Shown here one piece after another: positions 24,201-35,395 of a stretch of DNA of 64,000 nucleotides. The translations under genes were made by a program, and so were the position numbers. Source of the DNA: Paraescarpia echinospica (lineage: Eukaryota; Annelida; Polychaeta; Sabellida; Siboglinidae). Numbering within the stretch: position 1 is the stretch's first letter; every line of letters begins with the position of its first letter. The stretch spans positions 434,001 to 498,000 of the forward strand of contig CM034544.1 of NCBI GenBank assembly GCA_020002185.1, written 5' to 3'. The notes under the pieces were generated by a model, which was not told where the DNA came from, searched no databases, and saw only the letters and a program-made list of their open reading frames with translations.

Positions 24201-26088
24201 AGTGATATGTTAGCTCAATGGTCTACTGATCCCATAGATCATATTCTGTTGTTATTAAGACAGTGATATTGAGAAGTGATTCTGAATGACAAGTGATATG
24301 TTAGCTCAATGGTCTACTGATCCCATAGATCATATTCTGTTGTTATTAAGACAGTGACATTGAGAAGTGATTCTGAATGACAAGTGATCTGTTAGTTCAA
24401 TGGTCTACTGATCCCATAGATCATATTATGTTGTTATTAAGACAGTGATATTGAGAAGTGATTCTGAATGACAAGTGATATGTTAGCTCAATGGTCTACT
24501 GATCCCATAGATCATATTCTGTTGTTATTAAGACAGTGACATTGAGAAGTGATTCTGAGTGACAAATGATCTGTTAGTTCAATGGTCTACTGATCCCATA
24601 GATCATATCATGTTGTTATTAAGACGGTGACATTGAGAAATGATTCTGAATGACAAGTGATCTGTTAGCTCAATGGTCTACTGATCCCATAGATCATATG
24701 ATGTTGTTATTAAGACAATGACATTGCGAACTGATTCTGAATGACATGTGATCTGTTAGCTCAATGGTCTACTGATCCCATAGATCATATCATGTTGTTA
24801 TTAAGACAGTGACATTGAGAAGTGATCCTGAATGACAAGTGATCTGTTAGCTCAATGGTCTACTGATCCCATAGATCATATGATGTTGTTATTAAGATGG
24901 TGACATTGAGAAGTGATTCTGAATGAGAAGTGATCTGAAAGCTCAATGGTCTACTGATCCCATAGATCATATGATGTTGTTATTAAGACAGTGACATTGA
25001 AAAGTGATTCTGAATGACAAGTGATCTGTTAGCTCAATGGTCTACTGATCCTGTAGATCATATGATGTTGTTATTAAGACAGTGACATTGAGAACTGATT
25101 CTGAATGACAAGTGATCTGTTAGTTCAATGGTCTACTGATCCCATAGATCATACGATGTTGTTATTAAGACAGTGACATTGGGAACTGATTCTGAATGAC
25201 AAGTGATCTGTTAGTTCAATGGTCTACTGATCCCATAGATCATATGATGTTGTTATTAAGACAGTGACATTGGGAACTGATTCTGTATGACGAGAGATCT
25301 GTAAGCTCAATGGTCTACTGATCCCATAGATCATACGATGTTGTTATTAAGACAGTGACATTGGGAACTGATTCTGAATGACAAGTGATATGTTAGCTCA
25401 ATGGTCTACTGATCCAATAGATCATATGATGTTGTTATTAAGGCAGTGACATTGAGAAGTGATTCTGAATGACAAGTGATCTGTTAGCTCAATGGTCTAC
25501 TGATCCCATAGATCATATTCTGTTGTTATTAAGACAGTGACATTGAGAAGTGATTCTGAATGACAAGTGATCTGTTAGCTCAATGGTCTACTGATCCCAT
25601 ACAGCATATGATGTTGTTATTAAGACAATGACATTGAGAAGTGATTCTGAATGACAAGTGACCTGTTAGCTCAATGGTCTACTGATCCTGTAGATCATAT
25701 GATGTTGTTATTAAGACAGTGACATTGGGAACTGATTCTGAATGCCAAGTGATCTGTTAGTTCCATGGTCTACTGATCCCATAGATCATATGATGTTGTT
25801 ATTAAGACAGTGACATTGGGAACTGATTCTGAATGACAAGTGATCTGTTAGCTCAATGGTCTACTGAATCCATAGATCATATGATGTTGTTATTAAGACA
25901 GTGACATTGGGAACTGATTCTGAATGACAAGTGATCTGTTAGCTCAATGGTCCACTGATCCCATAGATCATATGATGTTGTTATTAAGACAGTGACATTG
26001 GGAACTGATTCTGTATGACGTGTGATCTGTTAGCTCAATGGTCCACTGATCCCATAGATCATATGATGTTGTTATTAAGACAGTGACA
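21245..26088. repeat. 91-bp satellite, about 53 copies
   Basis: GTTGTTATTAAGACAGTGAC recurs every 91 bp across 4.8 kb (for example 21336 and 21427). Monomer variants (GGGAACTGATT or GAGAAGTGATT; TTAGCTCAAT or TTAGTTCAAT; TATGATG, TACGATG or TATTCTG) recur in the same order. The blocks near 21600-22300, 22250-22900 and 23330-23900 look alike, which indicates higher-order amplification. No gene is present. Confidence 0.97.
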
Positions 26089-26759
26089 AATATACAGCAA
26101 GGACAGGCTGTGAGGTTTAGTTAGCTTCATCTTCTTTTTCTTTGTAACTGTGAATTTGGGAAAGGATGGCAGCTTTCTTGTCAGCATTGCTGAAAATGTT
26201 GGGAGGTTATCCTCGCTTGTGGAGTTTTGGTGGAGGTATCTATGCATATTTGCAGCGACAAAGCACAGGTCTATGAACAGTGTGAACTTCATGTCAAGGC
26301 CAGGGAGTGGATTGCTAAATAAAATGTTAAAGTCACATTTAAATTAAATAAAACTGCTAAAATCACATTTAAGTAAGATAAAACTTAAATTTTATAAACA
26401 GTGCAATGCAGGGTTTTGGCTGGTGCAGATATATTGCCTGGTTGTTACGCAATATATTTTAGTGAACTATAACTTTGGGTTAATTGATTGCAAATGTATT
26501 GATATGGACGTATTGTGATAATGTTACTATTGCGGATCTATAAATGTTTAATAATGACAGTCTGCGATTTGTGAATTGAACAATAAACGTAGGAGAACAA
26601 AACAAGAATGCACGGCACCTGACACATGCGAATGACCTGACATGTGTGACATAGTTGTCAAGATATTGTGACATTTGTATTAATGACAAGCATCTTTAAA
26701 AATGGTGTAGTCTAGAGGAAAAACCCAAATAAGTGCATTTAAAACGTTCCGTTGGCAAT
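26089..26759. other. Unique-looking intron sequence between satellite and inverted-repeat element
   Basis: AT-rich. A minus-strand frame of 77 codons (26059-26292) encodes a Lys- and Leu-rich peptide with no domain I recognise. I see no splice-flanked exon that fits the NLR gene here. Confidence 0.35.
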
Positions 26760-27514
26760 TTTACTAGAATATGCCAACAAACCTATTTAAATTAATTGAG
26801 TAACTTTGGTATGCTGAATCCAAAAATCCATGTTGGCAATCTGTGGGAGGGGTCCATGACCCTCTAAATTTGGAAAAAACAAAATGACATCTGGTTAACC
26901 ATCGAATATAAAACAACACTTCTAATTAGCATAGTATTGATCACGTAATAAAACTAACCCATTTTGGCAGTATACGGGTGCCTGACCCCCTCAATTTCAA
27001 AAATACTAAACTATGTCAGTTTTATATCCGAAAACAAAAATAGATGAATGCCATTCTAGTTGACGTAATATTGACCAGGTAATGTAACTATATTAACACA
27101 GTTTCCTTAAGGAGAGAGACAGCGTACATTTTATATATTTATTATGATCACCTACGAAAATAAGAGTACAATTATAATTAACACTTGACAAGTGTGAATA
27201 AATGTAAAGTGACATGTTAATTATGGAGACCTGCACTAAAGGTGAAAGGTCGCTGGCATAAAGAAAGGCCACCATTGCAGACATACACCAATAATCACTG
27301 GTCACATTTGAAAGTAGTTATACAGAATAATTAATTAGTAAGCTAGAAAGTAGTTATACAGAATAATTAATAAGTAAGCTACCAATATCAAAGAGCTTAC
27401 ATCTGTAATTACCACTCACACTTACTTTACGACACTAATTACCACTACCCAAAAAAACTAACTAGCACTAACTGACATTGATAAACAGTGTGTAACATTC
27501 ACTAGTGATTACTA

Positions 27515-28800
27515 AGACATTCTTTCAACATGATGGTTTAGCATTCTACAATGCAATGTATGATATGACATTAACTCTTACAGACCCTGTGACTGGTGGT
27601 GGATGGGCTCAAACAGTAGCTCTAGAGACAAGTTATAAGAAAGGAACATTCTTTCAACATGATGGTTTAGCATTCTACAATGCAATGTATGATATGACAT
27701 TAACTCTTACGGACCCTGTGACCGGTGGTGGATGGGCTCAAACAGTAGCTCTAGCGACAAGTTACGAGAAAGGAACATTCTTTCAACATGATAGTTTAGC
27801 ATTCTACAATGCAATGTATGATATGACATTAACTCTTACAGACCCTGTGACCGGTGGTGGATAGGCTCAAACAATAGCTCTAGCGACAAGTTACGAGAAA
27901 GGAACATTCTTTCAACATGATAGTTTAGCATTCTACAATGCAATGTATGATATGACATTAACTCTTACAGACCCTGTGACTGGTGGTGGATGGGCTCAAA
28001 CAGTAGCTCTAGCGACAAGTTATGAGAAAGGAACATTCTTTCAACATGATAGTTTAGCATTCTACAATGCAATGTATGATATGACATTAACTCTTACAGA
28101 CCCTGTGACCGGTGGTGGATGGGCTCAAACAGCAGCTCTAGCGACAAGTTACGAGAAAGGAACATTCTTTCAACATGATACTTTAGCATTCTACAATGCA
28201 ATGTATGATATGACATTAACTCTTACAGACCCTGTGACCGGTGGTGGATAGGCTCAAACAATAGCTCTAGCGACAAGTTACGAGAAAGGAACATTCTTTC
28301 AACATGATAGTTTAGCATTCTACAATGCAATGTATGATATGACATTAACTCTTACAGACCCTGTGACCGGTGGTGGATGGGCTCAAACAGCAGCTCTAGC
28401 GACAAGTTACGAGAAAGGAACATTCTTTCAACATGATACTTTAGCATTCTACAATGCAATGTATGATATGACATTAACTCTTACAGACCCTGTGACCGGT
28501 GGTGGATAGGCTCAAACAATAGCTCTAGCGACAAGTTACGAGAAAGGAACATTCTTTCAACATGATAGTTTAGCATTCTACAATGCAATGTATGATATGA
28601 CATTAACTCTTACAGACCCTGTGACTGGTGGTGGATGGGCTCAAACAGTAGCTCTAGCGACAAGTTATGAGAAAGGAACATTCTTTCAACATGATAGTTT
28701 AGCATTCTACAATGCAATGTATGATATGACATTAACTCTTACGGACCCTGTGACCGGTGGTGGATGGGCTCAAACAGCAGCTCTAGCGACAAGTTACGAG
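27515..28800 (+). repeat. 129-bp (43-codon) tandem repeat, 10 copies
   Basis: GGAACATTCTTTCAACATGA recurs every 129 bp (27643, 27772, 27901 and onward). The period is a multiple of three. One + frame reads the same 43-residue unit each time (containing FFQHD, FYNAMYDMTLTLTDPVTGGG). Copies 3, 6 and 8 have TAG where the others have TGG, so the frame is not continuously open. No domain is recognised. The array shares the 3' word AAGTTACGAGAAAGGAACAT with the next array. Confidence 0.92.
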
Positions 28801-29030
28801 AAAGGAACATTTGGGGGATTTGTATACGCCTTTGTTGGTTGTTGACGTGTCCAAGGGTTGTCTGTCAAAGTTACGAGAAAGGAACATTTGGGGGATTTGT
28901 ATACGCCTTTGTTGGTTGTTGACGTGTATCAAGGGTTGTCTGTCAAAGTTACGAGAAAGGAACATTTGGGGGATTTGTATACGCCTTTGTTGGTTGTTGA
29001 CGTGTACCAAGGGTTGTCTGTCAAAGCAGG
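28794..29030 (+). repeat. 77-78 bp tandem repeat, 3 copies
   Basis: TTACGAGAAAGGAACATTTG begins units at 28794, 28871 and 28949. The array starts with the word that ends each 129-bp unit and finishes by running into the relic reading frame (GTCAAAGCAGGCACCAGACT). It therefore looks like a second local duplication at the same junction. Confidence 0.9.
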
Positions 29031-29760
29031 CACCAGACTGGACAGCACAAATGGACCTTGACCAATATGTAGAGTTATTAAAAACCGGTATGTTCCCTAC
29101 CAAGTAAATGGATGAACTTTCTCTCTCTTGTGGCAACAAGGCAGACTTGGTCGAGTGTCTGTTGGAGAAACTTATTGAGTGTTCCAAAAAACAAAACATT
29201 GGTTGTGTCTGAAGGTTTCAGGGAAATGAGACATGTTAAGCCATCGGACACTGTGTTGCACTGTATCCATACAAATACAGATTCATTGGTGATGATGGCA
29301 GCTCAGGACACTGGTATTCTTGGTCTTCAAGTTGCTCATTTTGACAAGATGCAATGTTTCAGGCTGGACATATTTCTGTATAGGATGGACAGTCTCCCAA
29401 TATAACCACATGGGATATAGCAAGAGTTGTTCTTTCCACAAAGGAATACCACAAGAGGCATTATCACCCATGACAGATGCAGCAAGACTGCACATCAAGA
29501 GGGCCCACTAACAGGCAGAGTGTGGATTGAAGCCCATTGGGTCCATTCTGAATTTCCATCCTTGGGGTGGAAACTGAGATGTGACAGCACCTGGTAACTC
29601 TCCCCGCTGAATAATGCCAGATGCTTGTAATGCGACAGTGTCAAGCCGTTGTACCTAATAGCGTGTCGGCAGCAAATGTAGCTGTTGAAAGTCAAGACTG
29701 TCATGTGCCGGTCTATGCAAATGTACAATTTGCAGAAACACCAAAAACTGATGATGGTTG
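29023..29760 (+). pseudogene. Relic of an uncharacterised multi-copy gene family, C-terminal half
   Basis: Reading across several frameshifts, the + strand shows KWMNFLS, then NKADLVECLLEKLIECSKKQ in another frame (29130-29190), NKTLVVSEGF, SDTVLHCIHTNTDSLVMMAA with QDTGILGLQVA (29250-29340), and finally ARLHIKRAHYQ-like and GVWIEAHWV segments (29480-29550). I recall the same order (W..FL, NK.EL, an HEEADTR-like block, a DTDVLVL-like block, then KRAHYQAGIW) in long uncharacterised repetitive proteins of corals, molluscs and fish. That match is from memory. The DTD block recalls a PIN-like nuclease core, but this is inference. Frameshifts and stops make this copy inactive. It lies inside the inverted-repeat element. 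Confidence 0.6.
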
Positions 29761-30317
29761 TAGAAGCAGTTGATTCAGATTCATAGAACTGGATATCATA
29801 TTTGGATGATTGTGATTAGATATAATTAGACATTCATTTATCACATAAGGTTGTAGAAACAATAAGGCAGAAGTGATATTCTTTACTCTTTCCGTATGGC
29901 CATGCTTTGCAGTATTGTTTAGTTTGGGGTAACTATGACTGTGTACACATTGCTATAGTTGTTCTTAAGGAAATGTTATGCTGCTAAACAAACAAATGAT
30001 GTCGTTAAGACACCATTAATAGCCCTATGGCCATCTTGGTGATAAATCTAACTTCAAATATAATAGGCTGTTAACAGTTCATATCATATATTGCATTGTA
30101 CAATGTTAAAATAGTATAGTTAGGTAATATCTTAGTAATAACTGACAAATGTTACATATCTTTGATATTGTTACTTTATTAATTAATGATTCTGTATAAC
30201 TACTTTCTTGTATTTTATAGTTGTGATCAGTTATTAGAGTTGTGTAAAACTCTATCAATCAAATTAATCAAAATCAAATTTTCTTTTGCACCAACAACAT
30301 AATAACAAAACAACCAT

Positions 30318-30665
30318 TTAAAACAAAGTGAGTACAGTTGTATTGGTGGCATGAACAACCATTTAAAACAAAGCAAGTACAGTTGTATTGGTGGCATGAA
30401 CAACCATTTAAAACAAAGCAAGTACAGTTGTATTGGTGGCATGAACAACCATTTAAAACAAAGCAAGTACAGTTGTATTGGTGGCATGAACAACCATTTA
30501 AAACAAAGCAAGTACAGTTGTATTGGTGGCATGAACAACCATTTAAAACAAAGCAAGTACAGTTGTATTGGTGGCATGAACAACCATTTAAAACAAAGCA
30601 AGTACAGTTGTATTGGTGGCATGAACAACCATTTAAAACAAAGCAAGTACAGTTGTATTGGTGGT
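30318..30665. repeat. 45-bp minisatellite, about 8 near-identical copies
   Basis: GGCATGAACAACCATTTAAA recurs every 45 bp (ATG at 30351, 30396 and onward). The period is a multiple of three, so both strands stay open through it. It sits inside the right arm of the 26.8-30.9 kb inverted repeat, at the place where the left arm has a short unrepeated segment. Confidence 0.95.
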
Positions 30666-31234
30666 ATGAACGTCAGTGATCTTTCAGTTTTAGTGCAGGT
30701 CTCCATAGATTACTTTACATTTATTCACACTTGTTCTTAATAAATATTTAAATATTATTTATATCGATCTTAATAAATAATTAAAATGTTATTGATATTT
30801 ATATGTCTCACTCCATTAGTGGAAATGTTTTATTATAGTTAGATTAGTGATCAATATTGCTTTAGTCAGTCATTTTAGACTCAGCACACCAAAATTACCC
30901 TAAAAATGTTTGTTGGCATGTTCTACTGAGAAATGCCTACAAGGTTCACTTTTTGAAAATTTGGTCTTGACTAGTGGATGTTAATGTCAGAGAAGTCCAA
31001 TTTGAAATCTTTGATCCCTAGAACTTATTTCTAGACTACCGGGTAGACACTCAGATTATAGCTGTAAGTGACACAGTTATAAAGATCGATGTGTGGAGAA
31101 TTTGATTCTGGCAGCCATGTTTGAAAATCCAAATTGACCACCATTAGTGCTTATGGGCAAATGGAAACATTGGTTTTTGGGTACAAAAGGAGGTTCAAAT
31201 TATACTTTTTTATGACTAATTGGCTATAGAATCT

Positions 31235-31830
31235 GCGACACTGTTGGTACTTAGGTACAAACAACTGTCACCAACCTGTGACACTGTTGTTACTTAGTGA
31301 CAAACAACTATTACCAACCTGTGACACTGTTGTGACTTAGTGGCAGACTTGTTACCAACTTGTGACGCTGTTGTGATTTAGTGGAAGACAAGTGTCACCA
31401 ACCTGTGACACTGTTGTGATTTAATGGCATACATATGTACCGAACCTGTGATATTATTTTGACTTAGTGGCACACATATCACCAACCTGTGACACTGTTG
31501 TGACTTAGTGGCACACATATCACCAACCTGTGACACAGTTGTGACTTAGTGGCACACATATCATCAACCTGTGACACTGTTGTGACTTAGTGGAAGACAT
31601 GTTACCAACCTGTGACACTGTTGTAACTTAGTGGCAGACATATGTCACTAACATGTGACACTTGTTTCTTAGTGGCAAATAACTGTCACCAACCTGTGAC
31701 ACTGTTGTAATTTAGTGGTAGACATATGTTGATATGTCACAAACCTGTGATATTATTGTGATTTAGTGGCATACATATGTCACCAACCTGTGACACTGTT
31801 GTGACTCGGTGGGAAAGGATTGTCATCAAC
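31235..31830. repeat. About 41-bp diverged tandem repeat
   Basis: CCAACCTGTGACACTGTTGT with a following TTAGTGG-CA-ACATAT block recurs about 14 times at irregular 38 to 47 bp spacing. The copies are diverged by substitution and small indels, so the array is older than its neighbours. It ends about 90 bp before the exon at 31917. Confidence 0.9.
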
Positions 31831-31916
31831 CTGTCGCTGTTGATTGTGCCAAATGAAAGCTGAGCCTGCCACATTGGTGACAAAAGGTTGATGATGCTGG
31901 AATGTGTTTGTTGCAG

Positions 31917-31982
31917 AACAAGTTGACCAACTCTCCAAGGAAGTGAAGGACAAGTCAAAGCCAGACCCCCAGATTGTTGGAG
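31917..31982 (+). CDS. NLR gene, exon C (short linker)
   Basis: A 66-bp exon, phase 1 in and phase 1 out. The acceptor is GTTTGTTGCAG and the donor is GTTAGT at 31983. It encodes 22 residues, EQVDQLSKEVKDKSKPDPQI and on, which continue the coiled coil of the previous exon and end in a Pro-rich linker. The last G joins GG at 32832 to give Gly in frame with the NACHT exon. A very short exon alone would be weak evidence; the phase match on both sides and the composition carry the call. Confidence 0.7.
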
Positions 31983-32399
31983 GTTAGTTTGTCTGATGTA
32001 GTCTTCAAATCGGCCCAGATTTTGCTATCCTCAAACGTGGTGTAGTTGGAGGTTTTTGGATACCCCTCGGGGGAGTAACGTTGGGGGTTTTCTGAGAGCC
32101 TCAGCCCCTGAATATATTCCACATTCCATGCCAATTGCTGGGATTTTTTTGAGGACTTAACTGGTAAATAAAAAACGAGAATGGGTAATTTGGAAAATTT
32201 TCTGGCCAGATTTGTGTTATATATTGTTGTATTATGCAGACATCATTTGTTAAATACATGTATACTAGCAAAAATGGCCATACTCAGAAGGGATAACTTG
32301 GTAGTTGATACGTGACAGTCATGATGACAGTGTTTATGAAATGTATTAACACAAGTAGCTCTCATGTCACTGTACACACAGTAGGACATGTTGATGGGT

Positions 32400-32765
32400 G
32401 TAGTTGAGGCCATATGGCCTGGTGCCCCCTTGGGGTCACTCATGTGCCCCCCATTGGGGTTACTCATGTACCCCATTGGGGTCACTCATATACCCCTTTG
32501 GGGTCCCTTATGTACCACATTGGGGGTCATTCATGTACCCCTTGGGGACACTTATGTAGCCTCTTTTGGGGTCACTCATGTACCCAATTAGAGGCCACTC
32601 ATGTACCCCATTGGGGTCACTCATGTATCCCTTTTGGGTCACCCATGTACCCCATTGGGTCACTCATATACCCCATTGGGGTTACTTGTGTACCCCATTG
32701 GGGTCACTTATGTACCCCATTGTGGTCATTCATGTACCCCATTGGGGACAATCATTTACCAAAGG
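32400..32765 (+). repeat. Short GGGGTCACTCATGTACCCC-type repeat before the NACHT exon
   Basis: Around 17 diverged copies of a unit of about 19-23 bp built on CATGTACCCCATTGGGGT. The unit has dyad symmetry (CCCCATTGGGG). The stretch is open in the same frame as the NACHT exon, but a polypyrimidine tract and CAG at 32829-32831 plus the phase show it is intron. It ends about 70 bp before that acceptor. Confidence 0.85.
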
Positions 32766-32831
32766 ATGTGTTTTGTTTTCATTTTTTAGCTTCACATCTT
32801 CACTGGCAGAAACCGCTTTGTATGTTTTCAG

Positions 32832-34274
32832 GGAAGCTGAAGAAAGCACTACAAGACTTGTACAGTGACTTAAAAATCGAGGTCATACAGTCAGTTGATG
32901 GTGACCAAGCCTGTAATGTCCCTCTTGATGACATGTTTGTTGAACTACGACTGCAAAGGTTCGATAAAACAAAGCTCCCAGAAACACCTGGTTATCGTGA
33001 TGTGGAGGAACTACAAAGATGCATGATGTCGAGTGACCCAATTAAGCTGTCACAACTCTTTGATAAGCTTCAAGACAAAGTTGCGCCCAGAAACATCCTC
33101 ATTCTAGGCCCAGCTGGTTCGGGTAAATCTACAGTCATTGCCCAGATGTCAAAACTTTGGGCACGGGGAGAGCTCTGGGAGGATACTGTTGAGTACTTGT
33201 TTGTTATCACCTTGCGGCAGCTGCAACAGGACAGGAAGTGGACACTTGCGGAACTCCTGCTGGGTGGACTGCCGTTGACTGACGACGAGAAAACAGTAGC
33301 ACTCGAGCTACTCCAGAAGCACAGTTCAAAGGTGATGATCGTCGAAGAAGGGCTGGATGAGCTGAATTACCACGATGATGGCGTCCTCCAGCGTGATGGC
33401 AAGAAGGCAGTAGAACTAAACAGAGTTCTTGCAAGCATTACCAAGAACGCCATGCTGCCTGGAACAAAGGTTGTTGTTACGTCTCGACCAAATAACAACA
33501 CCCCTAGATGTGACCGTACGACTGAACTGTACGGATTTACCCAAGCCAGCATCCAGAACTACATCCGCAAATTCAGCAGAGAAGACACAGAAGACACTGA
33601 ATTGGGAAACTTCATCAGACGCCATCTCCAGAACAACGTGAACCTAGCGACACTATGTTACCTTCCGGTACAATGTAACTTTGTCTGTGTATGTCTTTCT
33701 GACATGTATTCATCCACCCACACCGAGGACACACCAGATGTAAGCACTATGACCCAGTTGTACGTGTTGGCAGCAATAAACCTGGCAAAGAAACATGGGT
33801 TGAAACAGGACCCGTCTTTGGAACACGTGAGACGGATTGATGAGAAGACATTCTTTGACAAGATGGGCAAGTCCTTGAAGTGCCATGCAGATTTGGCGAA
33901 GCGCTGCACAATGTCAACTCCGTTGCGAATAATTTTTTATGAAGATGACCTGCAAAGGAATGACATAAGTGATGAAGACAGATGTGCCGGGTTCCTGGCA
34001 GAATCTGAGACGAAAGGCCTGACTCCAGTTTTCAGCCGCCGCTGCTGGAGCTTTCACCATCTCACCATTCAGGAGATGTTTGCAGCGGTGGGGCTACTGC
34101 GAGGACCACAGAGAGAACTTCTGGAGCTGGTTAAAGATGAAGAATCAGTCTGCCAACGTGAAATATTGATCAGATTCGTCGTAGGTCTCTGGTGTGATCC
34201 ACTGAATGCGTCCTTCATGGAGCACCTAGGCTTGGTCAATGGTCAACTTGAACGTCGGGAAGTTCCTCATTCAG
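32832..34274 (+). CDS. NLR gene, exon D: NACHT ATPase and winged-helix region
   Basis: A 1443-bp exon, phase 1 in and out, with donor GTAAAC at 34275. A helical lead-in (KLKKALQDLYSDLK) precedes NACHT. Walker A is GPAGSGKST (33107-33133). The Walker B region reads KVMIVEEGLDEL (about 33331-33364), with Glu where the first Asp is usual. The sensor-1-like KVVVTSRPN lies at about 33468. NLATLCYLPVQCNFVCVCL (about 33640-33700) and FHHLTIQEMFAAVG (about 34050-34090) match the helical and winged-helix regions of NLR proteins. The domain binds ATP and drives oligomerisation after ligand sensing in the cytoplasm, as known for the family. The frame is intact and has ordinary codon use. The exact ligand and N-terminal effector domain cannot be told. 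Confidence 0.92.
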
Positions 34275-34489
34275 GTAAACCAATATGTTATTTTTATAAA
34301 CTAGTCCAAATTGGGCAAGATTGGTATCATTTGAAACTAAATATTATATATTTTTAGGTATCATAACAATTCTTGTTTCAACAGATGTTAGGCAATCATT
34401 TACAATGCATCTAATGACATGACAATGAGAACTAAAATATCTTAGGAAAAATCCACTAAAACATTTATCACTATATCTACTGTAAATTT

Positions 34490-34790
34490 GGAGCGCAGTG
34501 GCTAAAGAGAATCCGGTTTCGAATCCTATGCTCCTGTGTTGAAACTTGTGCAAGTTCGTTCACCCTACGTTTCTCCAGTTCACTCAGCTGTTCGAATGAG
34601 AACCTGGCTTTAGAGAGTGGTGGATGTTTGTGTACAAATAGTCTTCACACATTGATTGCATGGTTAATGCTTCCCAGGGAAGTCGAGGTGGTTCAGTTGA
34701 ACAGGTCTGCCAGGGAATAAAGTGTAAAGTGCTTTGAGCAGATCTAAGGATGGGATACCACCTATATAAGAACTTACTTTTTAAAGTAGA
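34490..34790 (+). mobile_element. tRNA-derived SINE, + copy
   Basis: The head resembles a tRNA gene: an A-box-like GCGCAGTGGCTAA (34493 region), then GGTTTCGAATCC (about 34515) as a slightly expanded B box. The body includes CCAGTTCACTCAGCTGTTCG and GAACCTGGC, then AAAGTGCTTTGAGCAGATC and TATATAAGAACTT at the 3' end. The same body and tail occur in reverse at 39520-39855, showing a dispersed family. SINEs are copied by LINE enzymes, and the partner here is unknown. Confidence 0.75.
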
Positions 34791-34999
34791 CTATGCACTT
34801 TCTACAGTATGATTCCTTGCATAAGCTTAGTTGACACATAATGTAAAACTTTTAATTGTATTTTGAACCACCTTACTGGTGGTTAAAATAGAAATGAATA
34901 TGTAACATATGTACTTCCGACACCAGAAAGTGTCAACTAGCACAATGCAATAAGTGTGTGCGTGATGTTCTGATGGTCGCAGGATCACTGTCGTGTTAT

Positions 35000-35395
35000 T
35001 AGTTGAGCCACCAAATTTTATACCATATAGCTTCCTGAAGAGGGCAGTGGATTAAATGCACATTTAATCCAAACAGAACAGCATTTCCATAATCCAGTTT
35101 GGATGTAGCAAGTGCGTGTACAATCATCTTGCAAGCGTGGGCTGTTAAGCAGTTTGAACATTTGCAATGTGGATGTGTAATATAAAATACGCCCTCTGAC
35201 ACTTGCAAGCAACTTGAGTAGAACTGCAGCGAATGCTGCTTTCTGTTACAAATGACTGCGGTGACATGTTGATTGTATCAACTGTGGGAGGAGCTTTATA
35301 ATAAGTCTCAGTTTTGATCTCATTTAGCACTATTTGTTTGTCCATCATCCACCGTTTTACATCCACTGTACATCGCACGATTCATGGGATAGCAT
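35000..35395 (-). mobile_element. LINE fragment, reverse-transcriptase C-terminal part
   Basis: The minus strand shows DVKRWMMDKQIVLNEIKTET (from about 35365) and then IVHALATSKLDYGNAVLFGL (about 35120), which are hallmarks of the L2/CR1-group reverse-transcriptase thumb region (WM..NKLKLN.DKTE and SKLDYGN). The middle is rearranged. It abuts the + strand CR1 element at about 35395. Confidence 0.75.

Larger units (their letters stand above)
26760..30940 (+). mobile_element. 4.2-kb element with long inverted repeats and a decayed frame
   Basis: The left arm (about 26760-27420) and right arm (about 30125-30940) are inverted copies. ACAAGTGTGAATAAATGTAAA and ATGGAGACCTGCACTAAA (27190-27240) match the complement of 30690-30735. 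GAAAGTAGTTATACAGAAT (27311 region) matches the complement of 30187-30206. ATGCCAACAAAC with a TTTGGT-TGCTGA block (26773-26820) matches the complement of 30880-30925. The right arm holds an expanded 45-bp array. Between the arms lie a 129-bp array and a relic frame (29.0-29.8 kb) of a multi-copy family. This layout suggests a DNA transposon with long terminal inverted repeats. Its exact ends and target duplication are not resolved. Confidence 0.6.

Noticed and set aside
21245..26088. Possible CRISPR-like or tRNA cluster because of regular units
   Set aside because: The units are contiguous 91-bp monomers without unique spacers, and the A-box-like word lacks a B box and a cloverleaf.
32414..32831. 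Upstream extension of the NACHT frame through the GGGGTCACTCATG repeat
   Set aside because: A polypyrimidine tract and CAG at 32829-32831, the phase match to the 66-bp exon, and the minisatellite nature show that it is intron.
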